Positions 8,588 through 15,316 of a stretch of DNA of 33,298 nucleotides are shown piece after piece. The notes under the pieces were generated by a model, which saw only the letters and a program-made list of their open reading frames with translations, made no database searches and was not told where the DNA came from. A program made the position numbers and the translations under genes. This DNA is from a virus. Where the stretch lies: positions 1 through 33,298 of IMG/VR virus record IMGVR_UViG_3300032299_000811. One strand, given 5' to 3'. How positions within the stretch are numbered: the stretch's first letter is position 1; each line of letters opens with the position of its first letter.

Positions 8588-8868
8588 TGGATTATTTTCT
8601 CAAATTCCCAAATCAAGAAACTGCCGCAACTGTTCTCGGCGCTGATGAGGACGGTAATATTCTCTACGCAACAGATCAACGCATTGCTGAGCCTCTATTC
8701 GGTGACGGTATTGTGCGGCTTGTCACTGTTGAGGGTGAAGGCGAAGAAGCTGTTTACACATCAACACCTCAAGACGGCTATCACGTCAATGTGCGTGCTA
8801 TTGGCGATTTTGAAATTGACGAACAATATATAGCTCACCCCACTAATCCAAGGTGTGTGTTTAGCTAA
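8587..8868 (+). CDS. Small conserved-type phage protein, unknown
   Basis: The product has 93 residues, starting by TAATG overlap with the fibre gene. The sequence is acidic and mixed alpha/beta (MDYFLKFPNQETAATVLGAD), with DGYHVNVRAIGDF in the C-terminal half, a pattern I associate with small proteins placed after fibre genes in other phages. There is no membrane segment. A role with the fibre upstream, such as assembly or capping, is only inferred from the coupling. Confidence 0.65.
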   Translation: MDYFLKFPNQETAATVLGADEDGNILYATDQRIAEPLFGDGIVRLVTVEGEGEEAVYTSTPQDGYHVNVRAIGDFEIDEQYIAHPTNPRCVFS

Positions 8869-8872
8869 GCCA

Positions 8873-8902
8873 TTGACCAAGTTAATGTTTTTGTGATATG
8901 CA
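8873..8902 (+). promoter_or_regulatory. Weak candidate promoter
   Basis: TTGACC (8873-8878), an 18-base spacer and TATGCA (8897-8902) lie in the only non-coding gap (66 bases) in this part of the late region. It could drive the small membrane-protein genes that follow. The match is only fair. Confidence 0.3.
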
Positions 8903-8934
8903 AGTTTTGGTTGAATTAATAGAGGGCACGAAAG

Positions 8935-9081
8935 ATGGACGCTGAATTACTTAAACAATTGAAAGAAGACATCCAAGCCGTTGGTATTTTAGCAGGTATG
9001 TCAGAAACCGCTGAATTTGTCTCGCTTGAAAAGTCATTTGCAAACCTAATGCGCTCGATCATCGAGTCTGGTCATGGCTGA
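8935..9081 (+). CDS. 48-residue helical protein
   Basis: A short gene preceded by GAGGGCACGAAAG (ribosome site). The product (MDAELLKQLKEDIQAVGILAG...) is predicted helical and soluble, with charged N-terminal heptads. It overlaps the next gene by eight bases, which supports it being translated. Function unknown; the pairing with a membrane protein suggests an accessory lysis or envelope role. Confidence 0.6.
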   Translation: MDAELLKQLKEDIQAVGILAGMSETAEFVSLEKSFANLMRSIIESGHG

Positions 9082-9307
9082 AATATTCCATTTTGTGGAC
9101 TGGATTGTGGGCATGTTCGTCGCCGTCATTGCATGGATCGGCAAGAAGGCGCATGACAGAATTGATCAGCTTGAAAAGTCGTTAAATGACCACCGCGTCC
9201 ACATAGCGTCACACTATCCCACGAAAGAGGATTTTCAAGAGGTGAAAGCCTCCCTGTTTAGGATCGAGAATAAGCTTGATAATAAGGCAGATAAACAGGG
9301 GCATTAA
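9074..9307 (+). CDS. Membrane protein with cytoplasmic or periplasmic coiled coil
   Basis: The product has 77 residues. One hydrophobic segment (about residues 6-23, VDWIVGMFVAVIAWIG) is followed by a charged coiled-coil stretch to the end, with HRVHIASHYPTKEDF and a terminal ENKLDNKADK. Similar small anchor-plus-coil proteins occur near lysis genes in many phages and may be holins, antiholins or spanin-like. The stop codon lies within the loop of a terminator. Confidence 0.65.
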   Translation: MAEIFHFVDWIVGMFVAVIAWIGKKAHDRIDQLEKSLNDHRVHIASHYPTKEDFQEVKASLFRIENKLDNKADKQGH

Positions 9308-9318
9308 GCCCCTTTTTT
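9298..9318 (+). terminator. Rho-independent terminator
   Basis: GGGGC (9298-9302), loop ATTAA, GCCCC (9308-9312), then six T. The loop contains the TAA stop of the preceding gene. It would close the long late/lysis transcript, leaving the metallophosphoesterase gene to read-through or its own start. Confidence 0.8.
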
Positions 9319-9332
9319 AATGGGGGCGGGTG

Positions 9333-10367
9333 ATGGTTAAAACTAAAGGCTCTCCAGGTTTTATAGGAGAAAAACACGCGGCTGAGGCTGTGGAAGCGCT
9401 TGAATTGCATGGAAGCATTACTAAGGCCGCAAGTGCTTTAGGTATGGGGCGCACTCCATTCAAAACCAGAATAAATTTAGCTATTAAGCTAGGAATGTAC
9501 AAAGAGCTTAACAATATGGACAATCCAAACAAATTTGCTGACATACCTGAAATTCTTAGCCGCAAGAAAATCTATTTTGACAAGCTTAAGCGTGGCACAA
9601 AGTATGTCCACAAGATCCAGTTAGCCGATGACAAGCCGTTTGTGTTGATGGCGTTAGGTGATCCACACTTAGACAATCAAGGCACGGACTTGGAGCTTTG
9701 GAATCAATGGAATGACACCCTTGAGCTTGATAGGTGGCGTGGGTGTTGCCTTGGTGATTTGCTTGATAACTGGGTCGGCAAGCTTGAGCGGCTATGGTCT
9801 GATAACCCCATGACCAAGGATGAGGCGGTGTTGCTGCTTGAGTATTATTTGGACAAATACGGGTCGTCTTGGGACTGGTGCATAGGTGGCAATCACGACA
9901 AATGGCCTGATGCTGCACGGGCTATTAAGATGCTGTTTAGTGACCTAAGCGTCGAGTATGAGACCGATGAAATGCGGATCGAATATCACACGCCGTCTGG
10001 GCATGTGGTTAAAGTCAAGGCGCGGCATAACTTTAAGGGGCGCTCCATGTATAGCACTGACCACGGTGTGAAGCGTGACGCTATGTTCAATGGTAGCGCG
10101 TATGATGTGCTTTTGGGTGGTGATCTGCATGTCTCTGGATACACGCCTGTAAAATCACCTGAAGGCTATTATAGCCACGCGGTTCAGCTTGGGGCGTTTA
10201 AGATAATTGATGATTACGCCAAGACCTGCGGCTTTGATGACAAGCACATAAGTCCAGCCGTTGCATTAGTAATAGACCCGCGCAAAGACAGGACGGACTT
10301 CACGCGGGTTCGGGTGTTTCATGATATTGAGGGGGCGGCAATAATGCTAAAGGGGTTGATGGGTTAG
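9333..10367 (+). CDS. Metallophosphoesterase with N-terminal helix-turn-helix
   Basis: The product has 344 residues from the ATG at 9333 (GTG at 9330 also possible; a GGGGGCGGG run lies directly upstream). Residues about 15-55 look like a helix-turn-helix (GSITKAASALGMGRTPFKTRI). The rest carries the calcineurin-like phosphoesterase motifs in order: GDPHLD (about 109-114), GDLLDNW (about 141-147), GGNHD (about 185-189), a His-containing segment RHNFKGRS, and GGDLHVSG (about 261-268). Such enzymes use two metals to cut phosphodiesters or phosphomonoesters. The substrate cannot be read from sequence; the HTH suggests DNA contact, so a nuclease is a reasonable guess. Its last bases overlap a gene on the other strand. 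Confidence 0.88.
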   Translation: MVKTKGSPGFIGEKHAAEAVEALELHGSITKAASALGMGRTPFKTRINLAIKLGMYKELNNMDNPNKFADIPEILSRKKIYFDKLKRGTKYVHKIQLADDKPFVLMALGDPHLDNQGTDLELWNQWNDTLELDRWRGCCLGDLLDNWVGKLERLWSDNPMTKDEAVLLLEYYLDKYGSSWDWCIGGNHDKWPDAARAIKMLFSDLSVEYETDEMRIEYHTPSGHVVKVKARHNFKGRSMYSTDHGVKRDAMFNGSAYDVLLGGDLHVSGYTPVKSPEGYYSHAVQLGAFKIIDDYAKTCGFDDKHISPAVALVIDPRKDRTDFTRVRVFHDIEGAAIMLKGLMG

Positions 10368-10477
10368 TGCCACTTCCTCCTAATCCACTGCACCAAGGTG
10401 TAAAGCCCGACGCCTGAGACCATGACGGCGGTTAAGAATATGAGGGTGATTCCCTCACCTAGTTGTTCATTGGTCAT
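10364..10477 (-). CDS. 37-residue single-span membrane protein
   Basis: A very short gene with a clear ribosome site (GAGGG), starting inside the end of the upstream gene. The product is MTNEQLGEGI, then a hydrophobic helix (TLIFLTAVMVSGVGLYTLV), then a positive tail QWIRRKWH, so the N-terminus would be outside. It is last in a four-gene minus-strand cluster and overlaps the metallophosphoesterase stop by four bases. Function unknown; size and charge fit a small envelope-acting phage protein. Confidence 0.6.
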   Translation of the reverse strand: MTNEQLGEGITLIFLTAVMVSGVGLYTLVQWIRRKWH

Positions 10478-10688
10478 TGTCTTCCCTCTTACATGATATG
10501 GTAAATTTACCGTCTGGTCCTGTTATTTCGTAAGACGTTTTACCACGCTCAAGCCAATCTAGGACACATTGAATAAAATCATCATGCATATCTATAGGCT
10601 CACCAATTGCTAACCGCGGGTCTTTTTTTGAACGGGCTGTTAATACACAACGGCGCCCTAAAGCCGTTATTCCTAATCGTTTACTCAT
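10467..10688 (-). CDS. Small hypothetical early protein
   Basis: The product has 73 residues (MSKRLGITALGRRCVLTARS...), basic at the N-terminus, acidic at the end, with no membrane helix. Its ATG overlaps the stop of the gene before it (ATGA), and its 3' end overlaps the next start, so all four genes here are probably translated from one message. No family recognised. Confidence 0.65.
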   Translation of the reverse strand: MSKRLGITALGRRCVLTARSKKDPRLAIGEPIDMHDDFIQCVLDWLERGKTSYEITGPDGKFTISCKREDNDQ

Positions 10689-10828
10689 CGCTCATCCCCC
10701 TGTGCCTCCCTGCGCGTGGTAACATAAGCCACGAACCCACGTAGAGCGCTGATGGCCTCCTCCGTGTTTGTGGCGGTGGTTGTAATGCCGTACTTGACGG
10801 CGGCTGCTAGTAGATCGTCTGCGGTCAT
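10685..10828 (-). CDS. 47-residue hypothetical protein
   Basis: The start overlaps the preceding stop (ATGA) and the stop overlaps the following start (ATGA). The product begins MTADDLLAAAVKYGITTTAT and is predicted helical and soluble. No recognised family. The tight couplings on both sides are the main reason to accept it. Confidence 0.6.
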   Translation of the reverse strand: MTADDLLAAAVKYGITTTATNTEEAISALRGFVAYVTTRREAQGDER

Positions 10829-11019
10829 AAATAAGCCTCTCTAGCCATGGCATATTCAATGGCCGCTGCCTGAAAATACTCTGGATAAGCCTTCATGACG
10901 GCCAATTCTGCGGCCATGAATATATCCTGCCGCTTAACTTGATTTTTATGACCCTTGGCGGCTTCTGCTGCGCGCTTTAATATAGCAATGCCCTCTGGTG
11001 GTAGCTGTGCATAGATCAT
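10825..11019 (-). CDS. 64-residue hypothetical protein, first of minus-strand cluster
   Basis: The product has 64 residues from the ATG at 11019 with AAGGAG seven bases upstream; a GTG in front is also open. The sequence MIYAQLPPEGIAILKRAAEAAKG is helical and Ala-rich with conserved-looking aromatic residues near the end (AYPEYFQAAAIEYAM). Function unknown. Expression is probably from the strong promoter in the divergent gap at 11047-11075. Confidence 0.7.
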   Translation of the reverse strand: MIYAQLPPEGIAILKRAAEAAKGHKNQVKRQDIFMAAELAVMKAYPEYFQAAAIEYAMAREAYL

Positions 11020-11046
11020 CACGTTCTCCTTTGTTGTGATAGCCCA

Positions 11047-11075
11047 AACTAATCTCTTGACTAGGCCCTTGTCAA
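11047..11075 (-). promoter_or_regulatory. Early promoter for the minus-strand cluster
   Basis: Read on the minus strand: TTGACA (11075-11070), a 17-base spacer, then TTAGTT (11052-11047). This is followed by TGGGCTATCACAACAAAGGAG-type sequence leading to the first gene. The -35 is perfect. The post -10 sequence belongs to a shared set seen at five other predicted promoters in this genome. Confidence 0.7.
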
Positions 11076-11076
11076 G
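11056..11076. promoter_or_regulatory. Dyad CTTGAC-N9-GTCAAG over facing -35 boxes
   Basis: A perfect 6-bp inverted repeat whose arms contain the -35 boxes of the two divergent promoters. A dimeric protein bound here would block or couple both directions. It may also just be the by-product of two facing -35 elements. Confidence 0.5.
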
Positions 11077-11084
11077 TGTAATTT
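11057..11084 (+). promoter_or_regulatory. Early promoter for the regulatory/methylase operon
   Basis: TTGACT (11057-11062), a 16-base spacer and TAATTT (11079-11084), followed by AGGGCAATCAACACAAAGGA leading to the ATG at 11115. It matches the early-promoter set of this phage. Confidence 0.7.
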
Positions 11085-11114
11085 AGGGCAATCAACACAA
11101 AGGAGCATGGGAAC

Positions 11115-11300
11115 ATGAATGAGGTTCTATTATTTTTAACGTGCTATAGCCTCATGGGCGCGGCGGCTATAATCGCCCTAAAACCACACGCTGGGGACGG
11201 CTATATGTTCAACATACCCAACTGGGGCATGATTGGCATAGTGATGATGGCGTGGCCCGTCTTGCTATTTGTGCTGATATGGGGGCAGGGCAATGAGTGA
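11115..11300 (+). CDS. Two-helix small membrane protein
   Basis: The product has 61 residues with two hydrophobic segments, about residues 3-22 (LLFLTCYSLMGAAAIIALK) and 38-56 (MIGIVMMAWPVLLFVLIW), joined by a short polar loop. It is the first gene of the operon with the helicase and methylase and has a ribosome site (AAGGAG) about 10 bases upstream. It could be an envelope-acting early protein, for example superinfection exclusion, but there is no direct evidence. Confidence 0.65.
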   Translation: MNEVLLFLTCYSLMGAAAIIALKPHAGDGYMFNIPNWGMIGIVMMAWPVLLFVLIWGQGNE

Positions 11301-11598
11301 TTTTATCATCAAAAACATGCCTCATCTCATGCCGATACATGTGCGCTATATTGAAGCGCTTTATCAACGCGCTAAGGATGGTAACAAATGGGTGTCAATG
11401 GATGAATTTTCTGCCATTGGTGAGTCCTCATCCGTGCCTACGGTACAAGCGCACATTTATCATTGTCGGCGTGCCCTGCGTGGTAAAACGCTGGCGGGGA
11501 GTGAGGTCATTATATCGGATAAAATAGACGGCAAAACCGCTTATGCACTAGGCGCGGCGGGGTTTGAGCTGCTCAAATTATTGGAGGTGAGAGGATGA
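11293..11598 (+). CDS. Winged-helix-like DNA-binding protein
   Basis: The product has 101 residues. The C-terminal two thirds have the layout of an OmpR-type winged helix: an opening helix (HVRYIEALYQRAKDG), a second helix after VSMDEF, a probable recognition helix VQAHIYHCRRALRG, and a beta hairpin (VIISDKIDGKTAYAL). No receiver domain is present. It overlaps both neighbours (8 bases and ATGA) and may regulate its own operon. A second, clearer protein of this kind lies at 13961-14377. Confidence 0.6.
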   Translation: MSDFIIKNMPHLMPIHVRYIEALYQRAKDGNKWVSMDEFSAIGESSSVPTVQAHIYHCRRALRGKTLAGSEVIISDKIDGKTAYALGAAGFELLKLLEVRG

Positions 11599-12980
11599 TT
11601 GAGGATTATCGCAATCTCATTGCATCCAAAGCCGTCATAGCCAAACCACAAGGCTTGAAAAATATACCTGCGCTTAATAAGATGCTCAAGCCTCACCAAG
11701 AACACAGCGTGGCATTTGCGCTTGAGATGGGTTCGGCTGGGTTATTTCTTGATACTGGCCTTGGCAAGTCGTTTTGTGCGCTTGAATATGGCCGCGTGAT
11801 TGTTGAGCATACAAATAAGCCAGTCTTAATGCTGGCCCCATTAGCGGTATCAAAACAACACGAACGTGAGGCACAAAGATGGGGTATTGATGCCATAGCT
11901 ATTCGTGGTCCAGAGGCTATCAAAGAGCCGCGCATATATATCACAAACTATGAGCGATTGCATTTGTTTGATGCCTCTATTTTTGGCGCTGTTATATTGG
12001 ATGAGAGCTCTGTCTTAAAAAATTACACTGGCAAAACGTCAAATAGCTTGATCAAAACATTCGCTAATTATCCTTATAAACTAGCTTGCACTGCTACCCC
12101 CGCTCCTAATGATTACATGGAGCTTGGGCAACACTCGGCTTTTCTTGGCGCTATGGCGTCCAATGAAATGCTTGCGCGGTGGTTTATTGCTGATCAATCC
12201 CAGATGGGCAAATATAAGATCAAGCGTGCTGGCCTTGTTCCTTTTTGGGATTGGGTGGCCTCGTGGGCTAGGTGTTTGTCAAGCCCTGCCGATCTGGGCT
12301 TTGATGCAACTGGCTATGTATTGCCTGAGATGGTTACTCATAAACACGTCATTAAGTCAGACCTAACAGAAGATGCAGGCGAAGAAAAAGACGGGCAATC
12401 GCTATTATTTAGGATTCCTGATGTTTCCGCGACGGGCTTTCACAAAGAGAAGCGGCGGTCATGCAAAGAGCGTGCTGATAAGGTGGCTGAGATAGTTAAT
12501 CTTGATAGCCAAGATCCGTTCGTGGTTTGGTGTGATACTGACTACGAAGCAAATGAATTAATGCGCGTCATTCCAGATGCTATCGAGGTTCGTGGCTCGA
12601 TGAATCCTATAGAAAAAGAAGACAAGTTAGTCGCGTTTTCAGAAGGTAATGCGCGCGTTATTATAACCAAGCCTTCGGTGGCTGGTTTTGGGCTTAATTG
12701 GCAACACTGCCACAAAATGGCGTTTATTGGGCTATCATTTAAATATGAGGAGTATTATCAAGCTACGCGGCGTTGTTATCGTTTTGGCCAAACTAAGCCA
12801 GTCGAGGTTCATGTTGTTGGCTCTGAGGCTGAAATGAGGATTGACCAAGTCATCAAACGCAAGTCAAATGACCATGAAAAGATGAAAAAAGCCATGAGCG
12901 AATCAATGGCAAGGGCCTACATTAAGAGAGGCACAAGAGAGACGTATCAACCAAAAACAGTGGCGAAACTGCCATTTTAA
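11595..12980 (+). CDS. SNF2-family DEAD/DEAH helicase
   Basis: The product has 461 residues with the superfamily 2 motifs in order: DTGLGKS (Walker A, about 52-58), LAPLAV (motif Ia), DESS in place of DEAH (about 135-138), TATPAPND (motif III, about 165-172), VRGSM and TKPSVAGFGLNW (motifs IV-V), and QATRRCYRFGQ (motif VI, about 388-398). This is a compact SNF2-like ATPase that probably moves along duplex DNA. In phages it is often found, as here, directly before a DNA methyltransferase; that pairing suggests a joint role in DNA modification or replication. Ribosome site GGAGG; starts by ATGA coupling. Confidence 0.9.
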   Translation: MIEDYRNLIASKAVIAKPQGLKNIPALNKMLKPHQEHSVAFALEMGSAGLFLDTGLGKSFCALEYGRVIVEHTNKPVLMLAPLAVSKQHEREAQRWGIDAIAIRGPEAIKEPRIYITNYERLHLFDASIFGAVILDESSVLKNYTGKTSNSLIKTFANYPYKLACTATPAPNDYMELGQHSAFLGAMASNEMLARWFIADQSQMGKYKIKRAGLVPFWDWVASWARCLSSPADLGFDATGYVLPEMVTHKHVIKSDLTEDAGEEKDGQSLLFRIPDVSATGFHKEKRRSCKERADKVAEIVNLDSQDPFVVWCDTDYEANELMRVIPDAIEVRGSMNPIEKEDKLVAFSEGNARVIITKPSVAGFGLNWQHCHKMAFIGLSFKYEEYYQATRRCYRFGQTKPVEVHVVGSEAEMRIDQVIKRKSNDHEKMKKAMSESMARAYIKRGTRETYQPKTVAKLPF

Positions 12981-12989
12981 GGAGATGTT

Positions 12990-13958
12990 ATGCAAGTTTT
13001 AGATCAATATAATTCTAGTTTATTTAATGTTTATAATGCCGATTGCGTTGAGTTTACGGCGGGTTTGCCTGAAAATTCAATAGACTTTAGCGTCTATTCA
13101 CCACCTTACAGCTCGCTCTATATTTATTCAGAAAGTGAGCGCGATATGGGCAATTGTGGCACTCATTCAGAGTTTCAAGAGCTATACAGGCACTTAGTAA
13201 AAGAAAAGCTCCGCGTGACTAAGCCTGGGCGGTTGACGGCTATTCACGTCAAGGATTTGGTTTATTACTCCAATTCATCTGATAAGGGTGATAGGGGTGT
13301 TTATCCATTTAGTGATGATTGCGTAAAAACGCACATAGACGCGGGGTGGTCGTATCATTGCAGGATAACAATTCAACGTTGCCCAGTCAGGGAGATGACC
13401 AAGAGCAAGCCGGACGGGCTGCTATATAAAAACTTTAGGGGTGATTGTGCGCGTAATCGCGTTGGTATGCCTGAGTACTTGTTGGTCTTTCGAAAATGGG
13501 CTGATGGCATGGATAAGACTCCTCCTGTCATGCATGATTATATGCAATGGCGCGAGTGGGCGGGTGAGGGTGCTGATTTTGTTCAAGATGGTCATCAACT
13601 TTACGGCAAAGAGCGGGAGTATTTTGAAGCGCTTGATATTTGGCAAAATTGGGCCAATCCGATCTGGTTTGAAAAAGATTTACCAGTGACTGACGTTTTA
13701 CACACTGGCCAAAAAGATGAGGATGCAGAGCGGCACTTATGCCCTATGCCGTTAAATATAACAGACCGCGCGGTGCGTATGTGGTCAAATGCGGGTGATT
13801 TGGTTTACTCACCATTTACAGGCATAGGATCTGAAGGTGTTGCGTCAATGCGCTCTGGTAGGCGTTTTATAGGCACTGAGCTTAAGCCTGAGTATTATCG
13901 TCAAGCGGTTAAAAACCTCAAACAAGCTGAGGAATCTTCTAATAGGTTGGACATTTAA
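12990..13958 (+). CDS. DNA adenine/cytosine-N4 methyltransferase
   Basis: The product has 322 residues. The catalytic motif IV is SPPY (about 36-39, YSPPYSSLY) near the N-terminus, and the AdoMet-binding motif I is FTGIGSEG (about 275-282), near the C-terminus, followed by SGRRFIGTEL. This order is the beta class of amino-methyltransferases, the class that includes CcrM, but the target-recognition region (residues 60-240) is not CcrM-like, so the recognised site is unknown. SPPY rather than DPPY is typical of many N4-cytosine and some N6-adenine enzymes. Strong ribosome site (AAGGAG). No restriction endonuclease partner is visible, so it is probably for self-protection or gene control. Confidence 0.88.
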   Translation: MQVLDQYNSSLFNVYNADCVEFTAGLPENSIDFSVYSPPYSSLYIYSESERDMGNCGTHSEFQELYRHLVKEKLRVTKPGRLTAIHVKDLVYYSNSSDKGDRGVYPFSDDCVKTHIDAGWSYHCRITIQRCPVREMTKSKPDGLLYKNFRGDCARNRVGMPEYLLVFRKWADGMDKTPPVMHDYMQWREWAGEGADFVQDGHQLYGKEREYFEALDIWQNWANPIWFEKDLPVTDVLHTGQKDEDAERHLCPMPLNITDRAVRMWSNAGDLVYSPFTGIGSEGVASMRSGRRFIGTELKPEYYRQAVKNLKQAEESSNRLDI

Positions 13959-13960
13959 CC

Positions 13961-14377
13961 ATGAACCCATTTGATGAAATCAAAGCCCTGCAAACCAAGC
14001 TAAACGCAGCAAATGAGACAATAGAGGACTTAAGGGCTATTATAAAAGACTTAAACTGCGGCAATCATGATGAGCTTAATCTGCTAATCGTACACTATGG
14101 AGTGAAACCTGCTCAGGCTAAATTGCTATTGTTACTAGCCAAGGCTAAAGGCCAAACCAAAAGCAAGCAATGGCTGGTCACTAATAGCCGTGGTACGCCA
14201 TGTGAAAAGTCTGACATTTATGAGCCGCACACTAAAGTGATTGATGTGCATGTGTGCAGACTACGCAGCAAAGGACTGCCCATTAAAACCAACTGGGGCA
14301 TGGGGTATTATATCGAGCCGCAAGATTGTGAACCAATATTGAAAATAGCGAAAGGACATACAGATGAGCCGATTTGA
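13961..14377 (+). CDS. OmpR-type winged-helix protein resembling the CtrA DNA-binding domain
   Basis: The product has 138 residues. Residues 1-35 are a charged coiled coil (DEIKALQTKLNAANETI). Residues about 45-125 form an OmpR/PhoB winged helix, with the recognition helix KVIDVHVCRLRSKG followed by the wing IKTNWGMGYYI. In CtrA the same region reads close to KIIDVFICKLRKK and ETVWGRGYVL, so the fit is good across helix and wing. There is no receiver domain and so no phosphorylation control; the coil may dimerise it. It could compete with, or imitate, host CtrA at promoters or the origin. Coupled to the GcrA-like gene by a 14-base overlap. Confidence 0.75.
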   Translation: MNPFDEIKALQTKLNAANETIEDLRAIIKDLNCGNHDELNLLIVHYGVKPAQAKLLLLLAKAKGQTKSKQWLVTNSRGTPCEKSDIYEPHTKVIDVHVCRLRSKGLPIKTNWGMGYYIEPQDCEPILKIAKGHTDEPI

Positions 14378-14873
14378 TTTTGTTTGGACTGATGAGGTTG
14401 TCGAAAAGCTTAAAAAGCTAAGGGCTGAAGGTATAAGCAATTTACAGATTGCGCGTGATTTGTCGTCAATTTATAATTACAAAATATCAAAAAACGCAGT
14501 AATTGGCAAATCTAGGCGGCTGGGGTTATTGTCAAAAAATCCACCTAAAGATCCTGCAAAAAGACAGCCAGTTAATCTCAAGCCGTTGAATGACATTAAG
14601 CCAAAAAATGTGCCTATCTTAACACATGCACCACGCGATTTAAGGACTGATCCAGTGGCGGTCTCTGCTATGCCTGTATTGTCACCCGTGGGCAATGTTC
14701 GGTTTCTTGAGAGCCTAGGCGGGTGCAAGGATATCATTGGCACGACTCCCCGTGGTGACGCCCTTGTCTGCGCTAAGCCATTATGGAGGCGCGGATCATC
14801 ATGGTGTGTTGAGTGCAGGGCGGTTTATACTGTGCCAGTGAAGAAACCCCTCCCAAGCGCCAGAATAGCCTAA
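14364..14873 (+). CDS. gcrA-like: GcrA-family cell-cycle regulator
   Basis: The product has 169 residues. The N-terminus (FVWTDEVVEKLKKLRAEGIS, then KNAVIGKSRRLGL, about residues 43-55) is the GcrA helix-turn-helix with its conserved NAVIGK. A Pro-rich linker follows, and the C-terminus has GCKDIIGTTPRGD and CAKP...SSWCVECRAVY, equivalent to the Cys-rich end of GcrA. GcrA binds sigma-70 RNA polymerase and activates promoters carrying methylated GANTC in alphaproteobacteria. The phage copy could redirect this. Strong ribosome site (AAAGGA). Its last 75 bases overlap the convergent nuclease gene. Confidence 0.88.
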   Translation: MSRFDFVWTDEVVEKLKKLRAEGISNLQIARDLSSIYNYKISKNAVIGKSRRLGLLSKNPPKDPAKRQPVNLKPLNDIKPKNVPILTHAPRDLRTDPVAVSAMPVLSPVGNVRFLESLGGCKDIIGTTPRGDALVCAKPLWRRGSSWCVECRAVYTVPVKKPLPSARIA

Positions 14874-15239
14874 GCCCACACACACAAACGCGCCCAGTTC
14901 ATGACAGGCGGTTAGGTACTCAATCTGGCCGTCTTGCCATTTGCTCTTTGTGTGGTCACGGCGCTTAAGTTCACACACAAAGGGCCTAGGTCCGCACGGA
15001 ATGATAATGTCTGCTGCGCCCTTGCTCTGGCCCTTGGCTTTGTCCTTGGCCACGCGCCTGAACTGGCCTCCATACACTAAGCCCTCGTTCTTGGGGTGGA
15101 TTGCTATCAGGCCGTATGTCTTGGGGTATTGTGCGCGAAGGTGATTGAAAAACGTGATTTGCTCTATATCCTCCACGGGGCATGGGCCACGGAAGGCGGT
15201 GTCACCATAGACGGGGAATGGGAAAGATTTTAGGTTCAT
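14799..15239 (-). CDS. VRR-NUC-type nuclease (PD-(D/E)XK fold)
   Basis: The product has 146 residues. The order HPKNEG (with the motif-I acid), KGAADIIIP (the central Asp) and FVCELKRRD (the ExK pair), then a Gln-containing helix (WQDGQIEYL), matches the VRR-NUC domain, found in structure-specific nucleases such as FAN1 and in phage Holliday-junction-type resolvases. It probably resolves branched DNA before packaging. The gene lies downstream of the terminator that ends the recombination operon, so it may depend on read-through. Its 3' end overlaps the gcrA-like gene tail to tail by 75 bases. Confidence 0.82.
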   Translation of the reverse strand: MNLKSFPFPVYGDTAFRGPCPVEDIEQITFFNHLRAQYPKTYGLIAIHPKNEGLVYGGQFRRVAKDKAKGQSKGAADIIIPCGPRPFVCELKRRDHTKSKWQDGQIEYLTACHELGAFVCVGLGYSGAWEGFLHWHSINRPALNTP

Positions 15240-15249
15240 GCCTCATTAT

Positions 15250-15287
15250 GCAACAAAAAACCCCACCTGAAAAGATGGGGCTGTTGC
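15250..15287 (-). terminator. Terminator of the recombination operon
   Basis: On the minus strand CCCCA (15280-15276), a 10-base loop and TGGGG (15265-15261) are followed by six T. An outer pairing GCAACA/TGTTGC (15250-15255 with 15282-15287) overlaps the T run and could form an alternative, longer hairpin. On the plus strand the hairpin is followed by TTTTA, so it may act in both directions. Confidence 0.75.
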
Positions 15288-15316
15288 TTTTACGGCCTTA
15301 GGGTCATTTGTTTAAC

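Noticed and set aside
12990-13958. Naming the methyltransferase CcrM
   Set aside because: The class is the same, but the recognition region and the C-terminal part do not look like CcrM; target unknown. GANTC sites are present in the genome and not obviously avoided.
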